Assembly: GCF_023973825.1 (NCBI RefSeq)
Contig: NC_090116.1
Coordinates: forward strand, 434,001 to 498,000
Direction: 5' to 3'
Source: Plasmodium brasilianum
Lineage: Eukaryota; Apicomplexa; Aconoidasida; Haemosporida; Plasmodiidae
Length of the DNA stretch: 64,000 nt
In this document: positions 47,391 to 58,671 of the stretch, piece by piece
Layout: each line of letters starts with the position of its first letter
Numbering within the stretch: position 1 is the first letter of the stretch
Position numbers and translations under genes: made by a program
Notes under the pieces: generated by a model
Told to the model about the DNA's origin: nothing
What the model saw: the letters and a program-made list of their open reading frames with translations, nothing else
The model's database searches: none

Positions 47391-48320
47391 TATAGATATG
47401 TACATACATAGGTACAAATATGTATTCCTTTTAAGTGGCAAAACACGAGTAATTATTGCAAAACTTTTTTTCATAAAAAAGGAAATTATGATATTGTGCA
47501 CTTAAGCCCAGTGTTCGTGAAAATATCACAAGCATCATTAAATAAATTTTATTCCTTATTCATAAGCAAAAAATAAAAAAAAGAAATTTTCTCCGTAAAT
47601 AATTAAATAATAATTATAACTGGAATTGTGCCAGTGGTACACCTTTTCTCATTTGTATTTTCTTCTTTTTTAAAATAAACTTTTTGGAAGAACAGTTTCG
47701 TCCTTTACATTTCCTTCATATATTCTCTCTTTGTTTTTATGTGCGCAAAAAAAAAATAAAAAATAAAATATCCTGTAACAATAAAAAAGGAAAAGGAGTG
47801 CAAAGGAGTTTTATTCATCTTTATAACAAAGTTTACGAAAAGGTATGAGTTCCACACATAAACGTACGTATAAATAAATACATATGTATGTATATACTTA
47901 TATTTATTTGTGCATGTTCGATATTTATAAATTTTATGTGTACATGTTTGCATAATACGAACATACGAACATATCAACATATCAAAATACGTATATTCGT
48001 AGATGTTTCATATGCACGTAAAAATACCCCTACCGTTCATTTCTACACCTACGGATGTACCAACTGTAATATAAAAAAAAAAAAAAAATTTGGAAGATCC
48101 GTTATTCCAGTGTAATCCCTTTTTTTTATAATTTACATTTTTGAACTGAAAGCTTTAAGAGAAGAAGGTTTTCTCCAAATTTCTGGTTATGCATTATTTG
48201 TAAATGTCACAAAAAAAAAAAAAAAAAATATCGAATTGTGTCATATAATTTTATTCAAATTGAAGAAAAATTTTTTTTTTTTTTTTTCCCCTCTTTGTAA
48301 ATCTCTAGCTAGCCAAAAGG
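44347..48320. other. 4-kb divergent intergenic region, no gene seen
   Basis: The stretch lies between a minus-strand and a plus-strand start. It contains a TATG-rich repeat at 44480-44690, many poly(A)/poly(T) tracts (for example about 45380-45406, 45639-45664 and 47345-47390 with (TA)n), and several stretches of less simple sequence (46250-47240) without a convincing frame or RNA fold I can see. The base composition is not extreme enough over 2 kb to suggest a Plasmodium centromere. Confidence 0.5.
44500..44665. repeat. 16-bp AT-rich repeat (GTTTATATATGTATAA/CT)
   Basis: About ten units of GTTTATATATGTATAA or GTTTATATATGTATCT follow each other, the two variants partly alternating. It lies some 150 bp upstream of the 173-residue gene start. 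Confidence 0.85.
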
Positions 48321-51300
48321 ATGTCATTATTTGATGGCATGTTAATAAAATCATTTGAAAGAAAAGAGGGGAAAAAATATTCAAATGAGAACAAAAAGAA
48401 CTCTTCCAAAAAAGCAGATATTGGAAGAAATGATAATACTAAAAAAAATGATAGTAATACTAGTGAGTGTGATCCAGGTAAAGAAAAAAAAAAAAAAGAC
48501 CCGTACCATGATTTGGTAGAGCTGTTACCCTCATATTACGTAAATAATCAATATGATCATAATATAAGTATAGACAGAGATGATAATATTAGCAGACAAG
48601 CAGTGGGGAATAATTTCAATCCAAGTGATAATAAAAATGCAACAAATATGAGTAGAAACTTTGAAGAGTTGAATGAAATTGATTCAGTTTCCTTTAACAG
48701 TGTATATTACGAAAATGAGAATAATGCATATAAATATCCTGACCATGTACATAATTATGACAATGAGAAAGATAGTAGTAACCGCTTACGAAATGAATCG
48801 AATGGACATAATTACGTTGGGATATGCAGAAGGAATAGCAACGAGTCCTCAATGGCCATTCTGGAAGATGACTTACGGAAAGAGGATCCGACTATGGCAA
48901 AAAGGAAGTACACCATCAGATCTTTTACAGATGAAGATAAAGTGGGAAAGGAAGGGGAAGAAGAAGAGGAAGAATATTTTACTCATAACGATAAAGAACA
49001 ACTAAATGATATGTTAACCCGTATAGAAAAGGTGTTTAAGAATAATACTGGGCACTTTAATGTGAACGATGTTAAGGAAATTTTTGAAAAGTTATTTGAA
49101 AATAGGGTTAGGAAAAAGATGTTAATTACTTTATATTACTATATCTGTCATTCTTACATGAACAGGAAAATTCTGAATTTGAAGGAAGAGTACATCTGTG
49201 ATATGTTAATATACAAGTTTTTATTAAATGTTCATAAAATAAGAAAGAAAAGAAAGAGATATAAAGAGCAAGAAAAAATTATGATAATAAACGAAAAGTT
49301 AGACGTTGCAGATGTGATACAAAATAAAATACACAAGTACAGTTCCGTGTTAATGCAAAATGAAAACTATATTACGCAAATGTTTGAAAAAAAGAAATAT
49401 ATTTATTCTATTAATAGGATGTTGAAAAATTATGTTCATAACATTTTGAACGTTATACTCCATAATATAATCATACTCAAAAAAAATAGAAAAAAAAATC
49501 AAAGGAAATATTTGGATGAAAAAAAAAAAGAATTACTCAATCAGGAGCTAAAAATAATAGAAAAAGAAAAGGAGGTAATCAAAGAAGAACAAGATATTCA
49601 AGAGAGAGAAAAAAAAATACAAAAAGAAAATGAGGATATATGCAAATCGGAAGAAGTCATTTCTGTAAAATATGATCAACAGATAAACAAAATTAATGAA
49701 GATATAAATCTCATGGATGTTAACATAAAAGAATTAGAAAAGAAAATTGAACTTATAAAAATAGAGAAATTGAACGCATTAAAAAGGAGAAATCAAATAG
49801 AAGGGGAAAAACAAATAGAGCTAGGGTTAGTTTTACAAAAGAAATCAAAAATACATACATCCATGAACTTTCTAAAAAACACACTTGAACTTGTAAATGA
49901 AAAGAAGACATTCATCATAAATGAAAAGGAAAGGATGAAAGAAGATTCAGCAATTTTGTGCACAATATACAAGAGATGGAATGAAAAATTTTTTTTAACT
50001 AATCAGTTAATATCAGCTCTGAGAAAGAGTATAGAAAGGTTTAGTAAAGATTATGACCATATGAGTATTTCAGATTGTCATAGTATTACTGTATCTACTA
50101 CAAATGGAAACCCCCTTATAAGTGATGGTAAATCTGTCCAGCCAGTGGAACAACAAATACAGCAAGGAAAAAACGAAAACACAAATATTCAAATGGTAGA
50201 GTCTAACGTATCAGAAACGCAAAATATGGTTCCATACTATGAACAGAATGAAGGAAAATCAAAAGGAGCACAAAAGTATTACTCGTACGATAAGGGTCAA
50301 ATAGTGGATAATGAACAAAATAACGATATACAAAATTTTGGAAAAATAAAAGAGAGGTGTAAAAATGTAGTCATTAATATTAACGTTTCTTATTCAATAA
50401 AAAAAATATATTTTTTAAAAAAAAAAATCCTTGAACTTGAAAAAGTTTGTAACTATGTAAAAGAAAAGAAGAAAAAACTTATGATTGATATAAATCAGTG
50501 TAACTGCGAATTAGACAATATAAATATTAAAAAAGAAAATTTAAAAAATAAAAAGAAGATTTTACTCAAAAGCAAAATGTTAAATGAAGTGAAAAACACT
50601 ATTAACGAATTTGATGAATTATTAAAAACAGAAAATACCATTTTAAAGCAATTAGAAAACTCAAAAAATGACATGACTAGTTTGAAAAAGCAGTACCTTA
50701 TCTATAAAGAAAAAAAAGAAAGAGTAAAAAAAAAATTATCTTTACAAGAAAGGAAGTTATTAAAAAGTGAAATGGAATATGTTGAACGTTTTTTAAGCTC
50801 AGTACAGCTTGATGAAAAAATCAAATGGCAGTTTATCGAAAGCAATGATTTAACAAAAACAAGCCAAAATTGTATGATCGTAAAAGAGGGAGAAGCCGAA
50901 CAGGAGAGAAACAATGAAGAGATAAGGAACATGGTAAAAGTAGATAGCTCTTGTGGAAAAGAGGAAAAAGTAAAAGACTGCGTTGCACAAATTAGGTGCT
51001 ATAAAAACGGAGAAGAAATGAATGCAAGGAGAAAAGAAGAGAATAGTGGGGATAAGGAAAATTTTTTATTTTCTGAAGATTCAGATGACACAGAGAAGGA
51101 GAGAAATTTAAGGCAAGACGTGAAGAGTTTGTTGCACGAATTGGAGAACGGCAGTTCGGGGTCTGAAAAGGAGGAAATTTCAAATGACGAAAAGGAAGAT
51201 GTGGAAGTAGAAATAGACAAAGATAATGAAAATGTTGGGGGAGTAGAAAGCGGCAAAGGGAGCGATGATGATGGCGAACTAGACACTGACGAAGCAAAAA

Positions 51301-51869
51301 ATAGTGAAAATAAAAATACAGAATCTCAAAGTAGTCAAGATGAACGCGGAGAAGGAGAAAAGGAAGGAGAAGAAGAACAACAACAACAACAACAAAGCGG
51401 TCATTCTGAAGGTGAACAAAAAGATAAAGTTGGAACAGATGAATCATGTACATGCCAACAAAAATATAAAAAAAAAAATATATTATCAGAAGAAAATAGC
51501 AACAATCAGTCGATGAAAAACCAGCCAGTCCAAATAACATATGATACTGACAGTATTATAATTAACAATGACCCCCGTTTAAGTGGAAATTACGATGAAC
51601 TTTTGAATGTAATGAAAAAATTAAAAGAGGGAAAAAGTGATATCTTCGAAAAGATATTAGAAAGATATAAAACCATATATAGCGTAAATGAAAATATAGA
51701 CTATAACATGTTAGAACAAGAAATTACAAACTTTTATAATGATGTAGTGAAAGAAGAAAATATTTTAAAAACTAAAAAGTTAAGTATAATAAAAAAAAAA
51801 AAAAATTTATTAAAAAAGTACTACTCATACACGTCAGATAATAGTGACGAGGAGGAGTTAAACATGTAA
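48321..51869 (+). CDS. Large coiled-coil protein of unknown function
   Basis: This is a single 1182-residue frame from ATG 48321. Residues about 230-350 look like a small helical domain around a DMLTRIEKVFKNN...NVNDVKEIFEKLF segment. Residues about 390-560 and 700-840 are long heptad-like Lys/Glu/Leu/Ile coiled coils (for example QELKIIEKEKEVIKEEQ). They are separated by an Asn/Gln-rich linker. An acidic Glu/Asp/Ser block with a short poly-Gln run (about residues 900-1040) follows. The last 100 residues (DPRLSGNYDELLNVMKKL onward) are again ordered and helical. I cannot name the family. A cytoskeletal, centriolar-plaque or scaffold role is possible but only inferred from the coiled coils. No membrane segment or signal peptide is seen. 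Confidence 0.82.
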   Translation: MSLFDGMLIKSFERKEGKKYSNENKKNSSKKADIGRNDNTKKNDSNTSECDPGKEKKKKDPYHDLVELLPSYYVNNQYDHNISIDRDDNISRQAVGNNFNPSDNKNATNMSRNFEELNEIDSVSFNSVYYENENNAYKYPDHVHNYDNEKDSSNRLRNESNGHNYVGICRRNSNESSMAILEDDLRKEDPTMAKRKYTIRSFTDEDKVGKEGEEEEEEYFTHNDKEQLNDMLTRIEKVFKNNTGHFNVNDVKEIFEKLFENRVRKKMLITLYYYICHSYMNRKILNLKEEYICDMLIYKFLLNVHKIRKKRKRYKEQEKIMIINEKLDVADVIQNKIHKYSSVLMQNENYITQMFEKKKYIYSINRMLKNYVHNILNVILHNIIILKKNRKKNQRKYLDEKKKELLNQELKIIEKEKEVIKEEQDIQEREKKIQKENEDICKSEEVISVKYDQQINKINEDINLMDVNIKELEKKIELIKIEKLNALKRRNQIEGEKQIELGLVLQKKSKIHTSMNFLKNTLELVNEKKTFIINEKERMKEDSAILCTIYKRWNEKFFLTNQLISALRKSIERFSKDYDHMSISDCHSITVSTTNGNPLISDGKSVQPVEQQIQQGKNENTNIQMVESNVSETQNMVPYYEQNEGKSKGAQKYYSYDKGQIVDNEQNNDIQNFGKIKERCKNVVININVSYSIKKIYFLKKKILELEKVCNYVKEKKKKLMIDINQCNCELDNINIKKENLKNKKKILLKSKMLNEVKNTINEFDELLKTENTILKQLENSKNDMTSLKKQYLIYKEKKERVKKKLSLQERKLLKSEMEYVERFLSSVQLDEKIKWQFIESNDLTKTSQNCMIVKEGEAEQERNNEEIRNMVKVDSSCGKEEKVKDCVAQIRCYKNGEEMNARRKEENSGDKENFLFSEDSDDTEKERNLRQDVKSLLHELENGSSGSEKEEISNDEKEDVEVEIDKDNENVGGVESGKGSDDDGELDTDEAKNSENKNTESQSSQDERGEGEKEGEEEQQQQQQSGHSEGEQKDKVGTDESCTCQQKYKKKNILSEENSNNQSMKNQPVQITYDTDSIIINNDPRLSGNYDELLNVMKKLKEGKSDIFEKILERYKTIYSVNENIDYNMLEQEITNFYNDVVKEENILKTKKLSIIKKKKNLLKKYYSYTSDNSDEEELNM

Positions 51870-53167
51870 ATTTTGTTGAAGATATGTGTAGCAAAAATTA
51901 AAAATTGTAGTTAACTGTGTAAAACAAATGTTTACGCTCGCTCATTACATAAATAATTAACATTTCAGTTGTTTAATGAAAAGCATATTTTTATTTTAAA
52001 AAATGTGAAAAAGAAAAAGTTGTACGAAGTTTTTTCCCCATTTATATATAAAACTCGCAAAATAGCAAATTTTTAAAATCCGTTTATTTCCCTTTGGTGA
52101 GGAGGGATTTAACAAAAATATGTTTTTAAAATGATTACGAATAAAATGCACAATATTTTTTCCCTTTTTTTTAAATTATCATTTTGGGCTTTTCTTCTCC
52201 CCTTTTGATGTTTTTCTGTCTATCCTTACGTCTGACTTACTGCAATACTGCCATACAGCTATAATACTGTTCTTTTTTCCTTTTACCTTTTTCTTTTTTC
52301 TCTTTTTTTTTTTTTTTGTTGTTGTTATCAGATGTCTGGGCATTTAAAAAATTTTTATTATGAAACTCTCTTCATTTTAACATTCCGGGTGTGCATTTTT
52401 TTTGTGAATATTGGCGAAAAAGAAAGAGGAACGTACCTCTTAATATACGTTTCATTCGTTTGCGCTGCATATATATATATAAGTATTACATGTGTATGTT
52501 TATGCTGCGTTTACTTACGTATTTGCTTATGTATTTATTTGTTTATTTACTTATCATTTACCTACACATTTACCTAATAAATTTTTTTTTTTTTTTTTTT
52601 TTTTTTTGTGCATGCAGAACTCTCGCACGTTATGTGCGAATTTGATTAACGATTTTTTTTTTGTAATTTAGCTAAATAAAAAAAAAAAAAAAATTAAAGG
52701 TGTTATATTATGTCCATTTGGAGAAATACCTATTTAGTACTAAGATGTAGTAATTAGTGCCAGGGTATATGTACATACTCTTAGTTGATACGCACTCTTA
52801 GAAGATACATACGTACCCCCGAGAGAGACACGTATTCACTCCTAAGAAAGACATATATGTGCGCCTTTGAAATTATATTTCTTTGCCTTTTTCTCATATA
52901 AATTTACTCCTTTTTTTTTAAGACCACAATATATTTAATTATTAAGCCACTGATATGCCTGTTCGATGGCGCAAAAACTGAATACAATTCTTTGCTATTC
53001 CTAGCGATTTTACGAGTATCGTACTTTTCTCACTTGACCCACAGCTTATTATTCTATTTTATTTTATATACTCTTTTCATTTTATCATTATATCACTTTA
53101 ACTTTTTATATTATATTATTACTTAATTTTTATTTTATATTATTACTTAATTTTTTTTTTATTTTTT

Positions 53168-53238
<71 letters not shown>

Positions 53239-53270
53239 TTTCCTTTTTGAACATGCTTTAGTATAGTAGA
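51870..53270. other. Intergenic between same-strand genes, very long T tract
   Basis: The stretch contains the 3' flank of the coiled-coil gene and the promoter of the next. Features are T tracts (52579-52607 and 53170-53236), a (TTTA)-type tract near 52525-52545 and an ATTACTTAATTTTTATTTTATATT duplication near 53118-53160. No gene is visible. Confidence 0.55.
53170..53236. repeat. 67-nt uninterrupted poly(T)
   Basis: A pure T run of about 67 bases ends 34 bp before the ATG of the split coiled-coil gene. Most other T tracts in this window are about 15-35 bases. The exact length may be affected by sequencing. Confidence 0.85.
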
Positions 53271-55134
53271 ATGTCTACGAACAAACTAAAAAGTAGCACG
53301 CTGCTTAAGATAGAAAGCAAGAATGTAGAGAGAGAAAAAAAAAAAATTAATAATAACAGTATTAGTAATAATAATAAAAGTAGTAGTAGTAATAATAAAA
53401 GTAGTAGTAGTAATAATAAAAGTAGTAGTAGTAGTAATAATAATAATAATAATAACAGTATTAGTAATAATAATAATAATAACAGTATTAGTAATAATAA
53501 TAATAATAATAGTAATAGTAATAGTAGTAGTAATAACGATAATAGTAGTAATAATAATAAAATAGATAACAATAATAACAATGGAAGCAATAATAGCTTG
53601 AGAAAACATGTTAGTCTTAAAATAGTCAGGAAAAAAATAGACAATGCCCATGCTGATAAAAATGTAGTAGTGGCACAGGGTACCTTGAGAGAGGAAAACG
53701 CGAAAATTATAAAAAACAAAATTTTAAAAAAGGTGCAGGATGCAAGTGATGTTGTTGATTGTTTATCCTCCTCAAAAATAAGTAATGATGAAAACAAAAA
53801 GACAGTTTTTAAAAAGGGTGTCCATAAATTGAACACACGAAAAGATGAAACTAATGATACTGACGATGAAGATGATAATGAGAATGGTATTAATAATAAC
53901 GACAATGCAGATGGAAATACAAACAGTAACAGTAAAACCACGACTACTAAAAAAATAATAAGGATAAAGAAACCGAAAGAGCAAGTAATAAACAAACATA
54001 GTCCCTTAAATAATTTCAACGAACTAAATGCTGCAAATGCTGAGCATGTGGGAGAACAGTATTACAACTCGAATGAGAAAAGCGTAAAAATGGAAGATTC
54101 GGAAAACGAAATTCTCAATTCGATTATAGAGAAAAAGAGTTTTCTCATTACAGATCAGCCGAATGATGTTAAAAAAAAAAAAAAAAATTATCGTAAAAAA
54201 AGTGCCTATCACGGAGAAGTCAAAAGTGGGGGGAAAAATGGAGGAAAATGCAGGTTACAAAGCAGATGACAAACAGGACGACAAATGCGCTTACAGTATC
54301 CTCTACAAAACAAGCTCCCCTTCAAGCAGGATTAGCAACATTGGAAGAAAAAACACGAGTAGCTCTGCTGGCAAGAATTTCGAAAAGGCGAACAACGAAA
54401 TAGGGATGAATAAAGCAAAATTAGACGAGTTAATGAAGACACACGAAAGTGAAATAAGTAACATAAAGAAGGAGAAGAAAATACAGGAGGAAAAGCTAAG
54501 TATATATATTCAAAATTTGAATGATGAAATGTACAACTTAAACAATAAACTAAATGATGAACTAAAAGAAAAATACAAAATGGAAGAAATGAATGAATAT
54601 TTAAAAACTGCCAAATCGGGATTAGAAGAAAAAGTAAATACATTACAAAAAAAAATTGATGAATCGAATGAGTTGTATAGTTTACTTAATGAAAAATTTG
54701 TAACATTAGAGGAAGAAAATAAATTGCTATTAGAGCGAGATGAAGAAAATAATTTAAAAGTTCAAAATTTGGAGGAGGAAAAAACAAAATTAGAAAAAAA
54801 ATTAGAAGAAAAAAATATTTTAATAAAGAAAAAAGACGAAACTATAAATAAGTACAATAACGAAATTGAAAATTATAAAAATGTGCTAAAAAGTAAGGGA
54901 GAAATGATCTTATTAAACAACAGTTCATCCACAATAGTAGATAAGAATTCAGCCGAAAGAAACAGCCAAAAAGAATATATAAATAAATTAACAAAGGAAA
55001 AAAAAGAATTAACATATGCTTTTAAAAAACAGCTCGATCTAATTGTTATATTAAAAAAACAAATCAACCTTTTGGAAAATAATAAAATTCTTAACATAAC
55101 TTCGAATGAATTTAAGAAAATTCTCCAAGATTAG
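53271..55134 (+). pseudogene. Coiled-coil protein gene split by a 17-A frameshift
   Basis: Two overlapping frames look like one gene. The first (53271-54269) starts MSTNKLKSSTLLKIES, runs through an Asn/Ser-rich tract (GTAATAATAAT-type codons, about residues 25-110), and enters a Lys-rich region. The second (54163-55134) is a long coiled coil (NLNDEMYNLNNKLNDEL and similar heptads) ending NSNEFKKILQD-like at 55134. The frames overlap at a 17-nt A run (54171-54187). With sixteen As the first frame would pass straight into the second, giving about 620 residues. The first frame after the A run is short and compositionally odd, while the second is clearly protein-like. The likeliest cause is a homopolymer sequencing or assembly error. 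Programmed or tolerated slippage, or a true pseudogene, are alternatives. The family is not recognised. Confidence 0.7.
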
Positions 55135-55219
55135 CAAAAAATAAAACAAAACAAAACAAAACAAAAACCTTTTAACGCTACTGTTTTTGTTGAACGACAC
55201 TTTTGATGTTGCTTAGGCT

Positions 55220-55286
<67 letters not shown>

Positions 55287-56183
55287 CAAAGAAACAAAGA
55301 AACAAACAAAGAAGCAAAGAAAGAAACAAAAATAAAAATAAAAATAAAAATATTAACGCTAAACCTTAATCCAAACCCGAACTATTATAAGCTCCATCAC
55401 TTTTATAATTTCCTGGAAAAATCCCAACAAGCAACGTTTATTTTAAAGATATTGTAAAGTGTATATATAAATGCATTTTTAAGTTGTAACTATGAGCATA
55501 TATTATAATCACCACTCAGTACATTCTGCCCATTCCGCAAATTCTGTCCTTTTTCATCGAATAATTTATTATATTAACAACTTAACTGAGAATATATAAG
55601 GTCTAATACTGAAAAAAAAAAATTTTTTTCTTTTTATTTATAACGTTAAAATAAACAATTAAAAAGAAGAAAAAAAAATAACAAATATTGTTGTTTTCCA
55701 TTTTAAAAATAAAAAAAAAATAATAATAGAAAATATGAACATATATGAGCAACTCTAATAGAAGTACAAGGGTGCTTACACACATATATACACGTAAAAA
55801 ATGTGGATATCGAAGGTAAACAGATGAACACAAAAAATTAAATTGGTTTACACATATAAACTGCTGCATGCCGCATGCTACATCTAACATCATATTCAGA
55901 TATAGCGTTACATTTTATCCATTCAAAATATCAAAAAAAAAAAAAAAAATTACATACTATATATCAAATATTATATATTAAATTAAAAATGTTCTCCTTA
56001 TTGCATACTCTTTATAAAGAGAAGAACGTTTTCATTTTAATCCTCATCCAGCGAGATATGTTTCCTTTTAGTTTGAAAATACCCTTTCCGCATTTTGATT
56101 GTAACAACATCATACATATGTGACCTTTTCTTTATTTTATTTTATTTTATTTTTTTAACTGTTCCTCACTCGGATGTACCAAC
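55135..56183. other. Convergent 3' flanks
   Basis: The stretch lies between the stops of the split coiled-coil gene and the ZRANB2-like gene. It has an A run at about 55222-55254 followed by GAAA/AAAC repeats to about 55330, and other poly(A) tracts. An 82-residue frame at 55875-56123 shows no coding signs. Confidence 0.55.
55221..55355. repeat. Poly(A), (GAAA)n and (AACAAAG)n tract
   Basis: An A run of about 33 bases grades into GAAA units, then AAACAAAG units, then AAAAAT units, over about 130 bp in the 3' flank of the coiled-coil gene. Confidence 0.85.
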
Positions 56184-57240
56184 TTAATCCTTTCTATACT
56201 TTTTTCTATCGTAATCACCTCGCCTTTCGTTACTTCTGTTTTCGTAGAAATCGGCTCTGTCCTGATTCCTCCTTTCATTGTACCTGCTATCACTGCGTTT
56301 GCCGTCAATATATCTGCCATCATTGTACCTGCCTTCACTGTGTTTTCCGCCATCATATCTATCCCCACTGTTATAGCTTCTATCTCCTTTTTTTTCATAA
56401 TCAGCTTTTCTGTCATAGTACTTTTTACTATCCCCTACTCCATTACTTCTTTTGACACAATTTGACGAAACACTTCTAGATCGTGGGTTTTCAAAATGCT
56501 TGTTTTTGTATGTAATATTTTTATATATAGTGTTGTCTTTATTATTGATATGATAACTACTGTGTCTTACATCACTTTCTTCAAAATTGATATTTGCATT
56601 TTTATCTCCATTCTCTACAAAAAGTGTTAAGCATATATATAATAATGGAAAGTATTATATATTTACACTATGTAAATATGCACACATGCAGGCTGATTTC
56701 ATATACGCACATAACGTACTAACGCACTGATAAACTTATACACTAATACGATGACAAGCTGAAAAACTGATAAACCGATACACTGATTATTACATGCCTA
56801 AGTGAATGTCAGACAAGTGTATATAAATGTAAAAAGCTTAACCGATAATTTTTCTTTTTTTTTTCCTGCCGAATTCGTCATATTCTTCATCCTCAGAGTC
56901 ATGAACTCTTTTTTCATTACTTCCTTGAATATCATAATGCCCTCCTCCTTTTCCTGTTCTTACTTCTTTATTACTTTTAAATTCGCTTAATTTTTTTGTA
57001 AATCTACTTTTACCACATATATTACATTTTTCTCTCTTAGCCCAATTTATATTGCCGCAGTCATCACATTTCCAGTCATTGGACTTAAAAAATACCTGCT
57101 TGAAATTTTTTTTTACTAGTAATAGAGGGGAGGGGAGAGGAGAAAGAATGATATGAAGAAAAGTGGGGTGTAACAACAAAGAGGGTGTTTAAAATAAGAC
57201 GTATTTATACGTGTGCACATATACATACATGACTATATAC

Positions 57241-57272
<32 letters not shown>

Positions 57273-57709
57273 ATATGTGCACATACACATAGTATAAAAT
57301 GAAACACCCCTTCTTCACACACTTGTTGCGCAAGAAAAAACCTCACTTGAACATTTCGGCCTAACTCTATTACATCGATTACAGTGCGTTCTTTTCGAAA
57401 AGTTAACATTTCGACAGCTTTAAAAATAATGTTTATTAAATTTTTTAAAAAATTATGGAGTACTATATAACGCACATAAGCGGTACATATTGAAGTGTAC
57501 ATATATATATGTATGTGTGTATATATATATATATATATGCATACGTATATATGTTTGTATGTGCACATGTATCTATATATGGACTAATGTACTACTTAAT
57601 GAGCATTCTCTTATTATTCTCTTTTCTTTTTCAACGTATTTAAAAACACACGCGCCTTTTTATAATTATGTAAAGAATATGTACAATAATAAATCAAGAA
57701 AGGACAAAA

Positions 57710-57742
<33 letters not shown>

Positions 57743-57894
57743 TAAAAAGGTAAAATAAGAATAAAAAGCAAGGAGAATAAAAAAGAAAAAAAATATAAAT
57801 GAGAATACGGAAGAATAAAAATACGAACGTACGAACAAAACAGAAAAAAACAATTTTACTTTTCATCTGAGCATGTCCAATCTCCCGTTTGCAT
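56184..57894 (-). CDS. ZRANB2: ZRANB2-like RanBP2-type zinc-finger splicing protein, four exons
   Basis: Exons in transcript order are 57894-57860, 57417-57347, 57115-56843 and 56614-56184. All phases match (2, 1, 1) and the product is 269 residues. ZRANB2 is a spliceosome-associated protein whose two RanBP2-type fingers bind single-stranded GGU RNA. Finger 1 (DWTCSDENCRNVNF, Cys8, 13, 24, 27) is made by joining exons 1 and 2. Finger 2 (DWKCDDCGNINWAKREKCNIC, Cys52, 55, 66, 69) is in exon 3. Then comes TGKGGGHYDIQ and DEEYDEFGRKKKRK, nearly identical in layout to animal ZRANB2 (GYGGGF and EYDEFGRKKK). The C-terminal 140 residues are Arg/Asp/Tyr/Ser-rich (RYNDGRYIDGKR-type), replacing the SR tail. 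Acceptor 3 has a fine pyrimidine tract. The ACAG shortly before the ATG could also be an acceptor, so a 5' UTR intron is possible. Confidence 0.92.
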
Positions 57895-58634
57895 CTTGTC
57901 TGTAAGAAGTTGAAAAAGAGAAGTAACAAATAAATTCCCCCATAATAAAATATACATGAATTTATATTTTTGTGTTGCACAAAAAAGCTATTGTCACATG
58001 ACCAAATACAAACAAGCATATATATACATATATACATATATGAACAAAGAAATAAAATGTATGACAAGCTAACAAAAGCCTAATTCATACATTCGTCTCA
58101 TTGCATAATTGAAGAAATATATGATCATATATAATAAGGAAGAACGACATTCTACTATTCTAAAAGCACATATTATAAAAACTGTTCACTTTCATACAAT
58201 TTCAGTAATTCACCAACCTATATGTTTGTGATTTTCCATATTACAATATAGCCTTTTATGTATATATTATGTATGTGCTATCCTTGATTTATTCTTTTTT
58301 AATTTTTCTGTATTTACTTTATTTGGCAGAAATAGTTATTTATTTTTTTTTTTTTTTTTTTTTTTCCTTTTTAGCTTAATAATATTCAAAGAGTATAACA
58401 TTCGGACTCAATGGCTTCACATTCCATATATATATATATATGTATGTATATGTACGTATGGATATATATATAGATATATATATACACATATCAATTCACT
58501 TCATCCCTTTAGAGTTATAACATAAACGTTAACTACTCATTTTAGCCTTTAAAGCATATTTCATTAATTAAAAGACTAATATATCATATGTATTTATTTT
58601 TTTTTTACACTTAAAACGTTTTTTTTTTTTTTTT

Positions 58635-58671
<37 letters not shown>

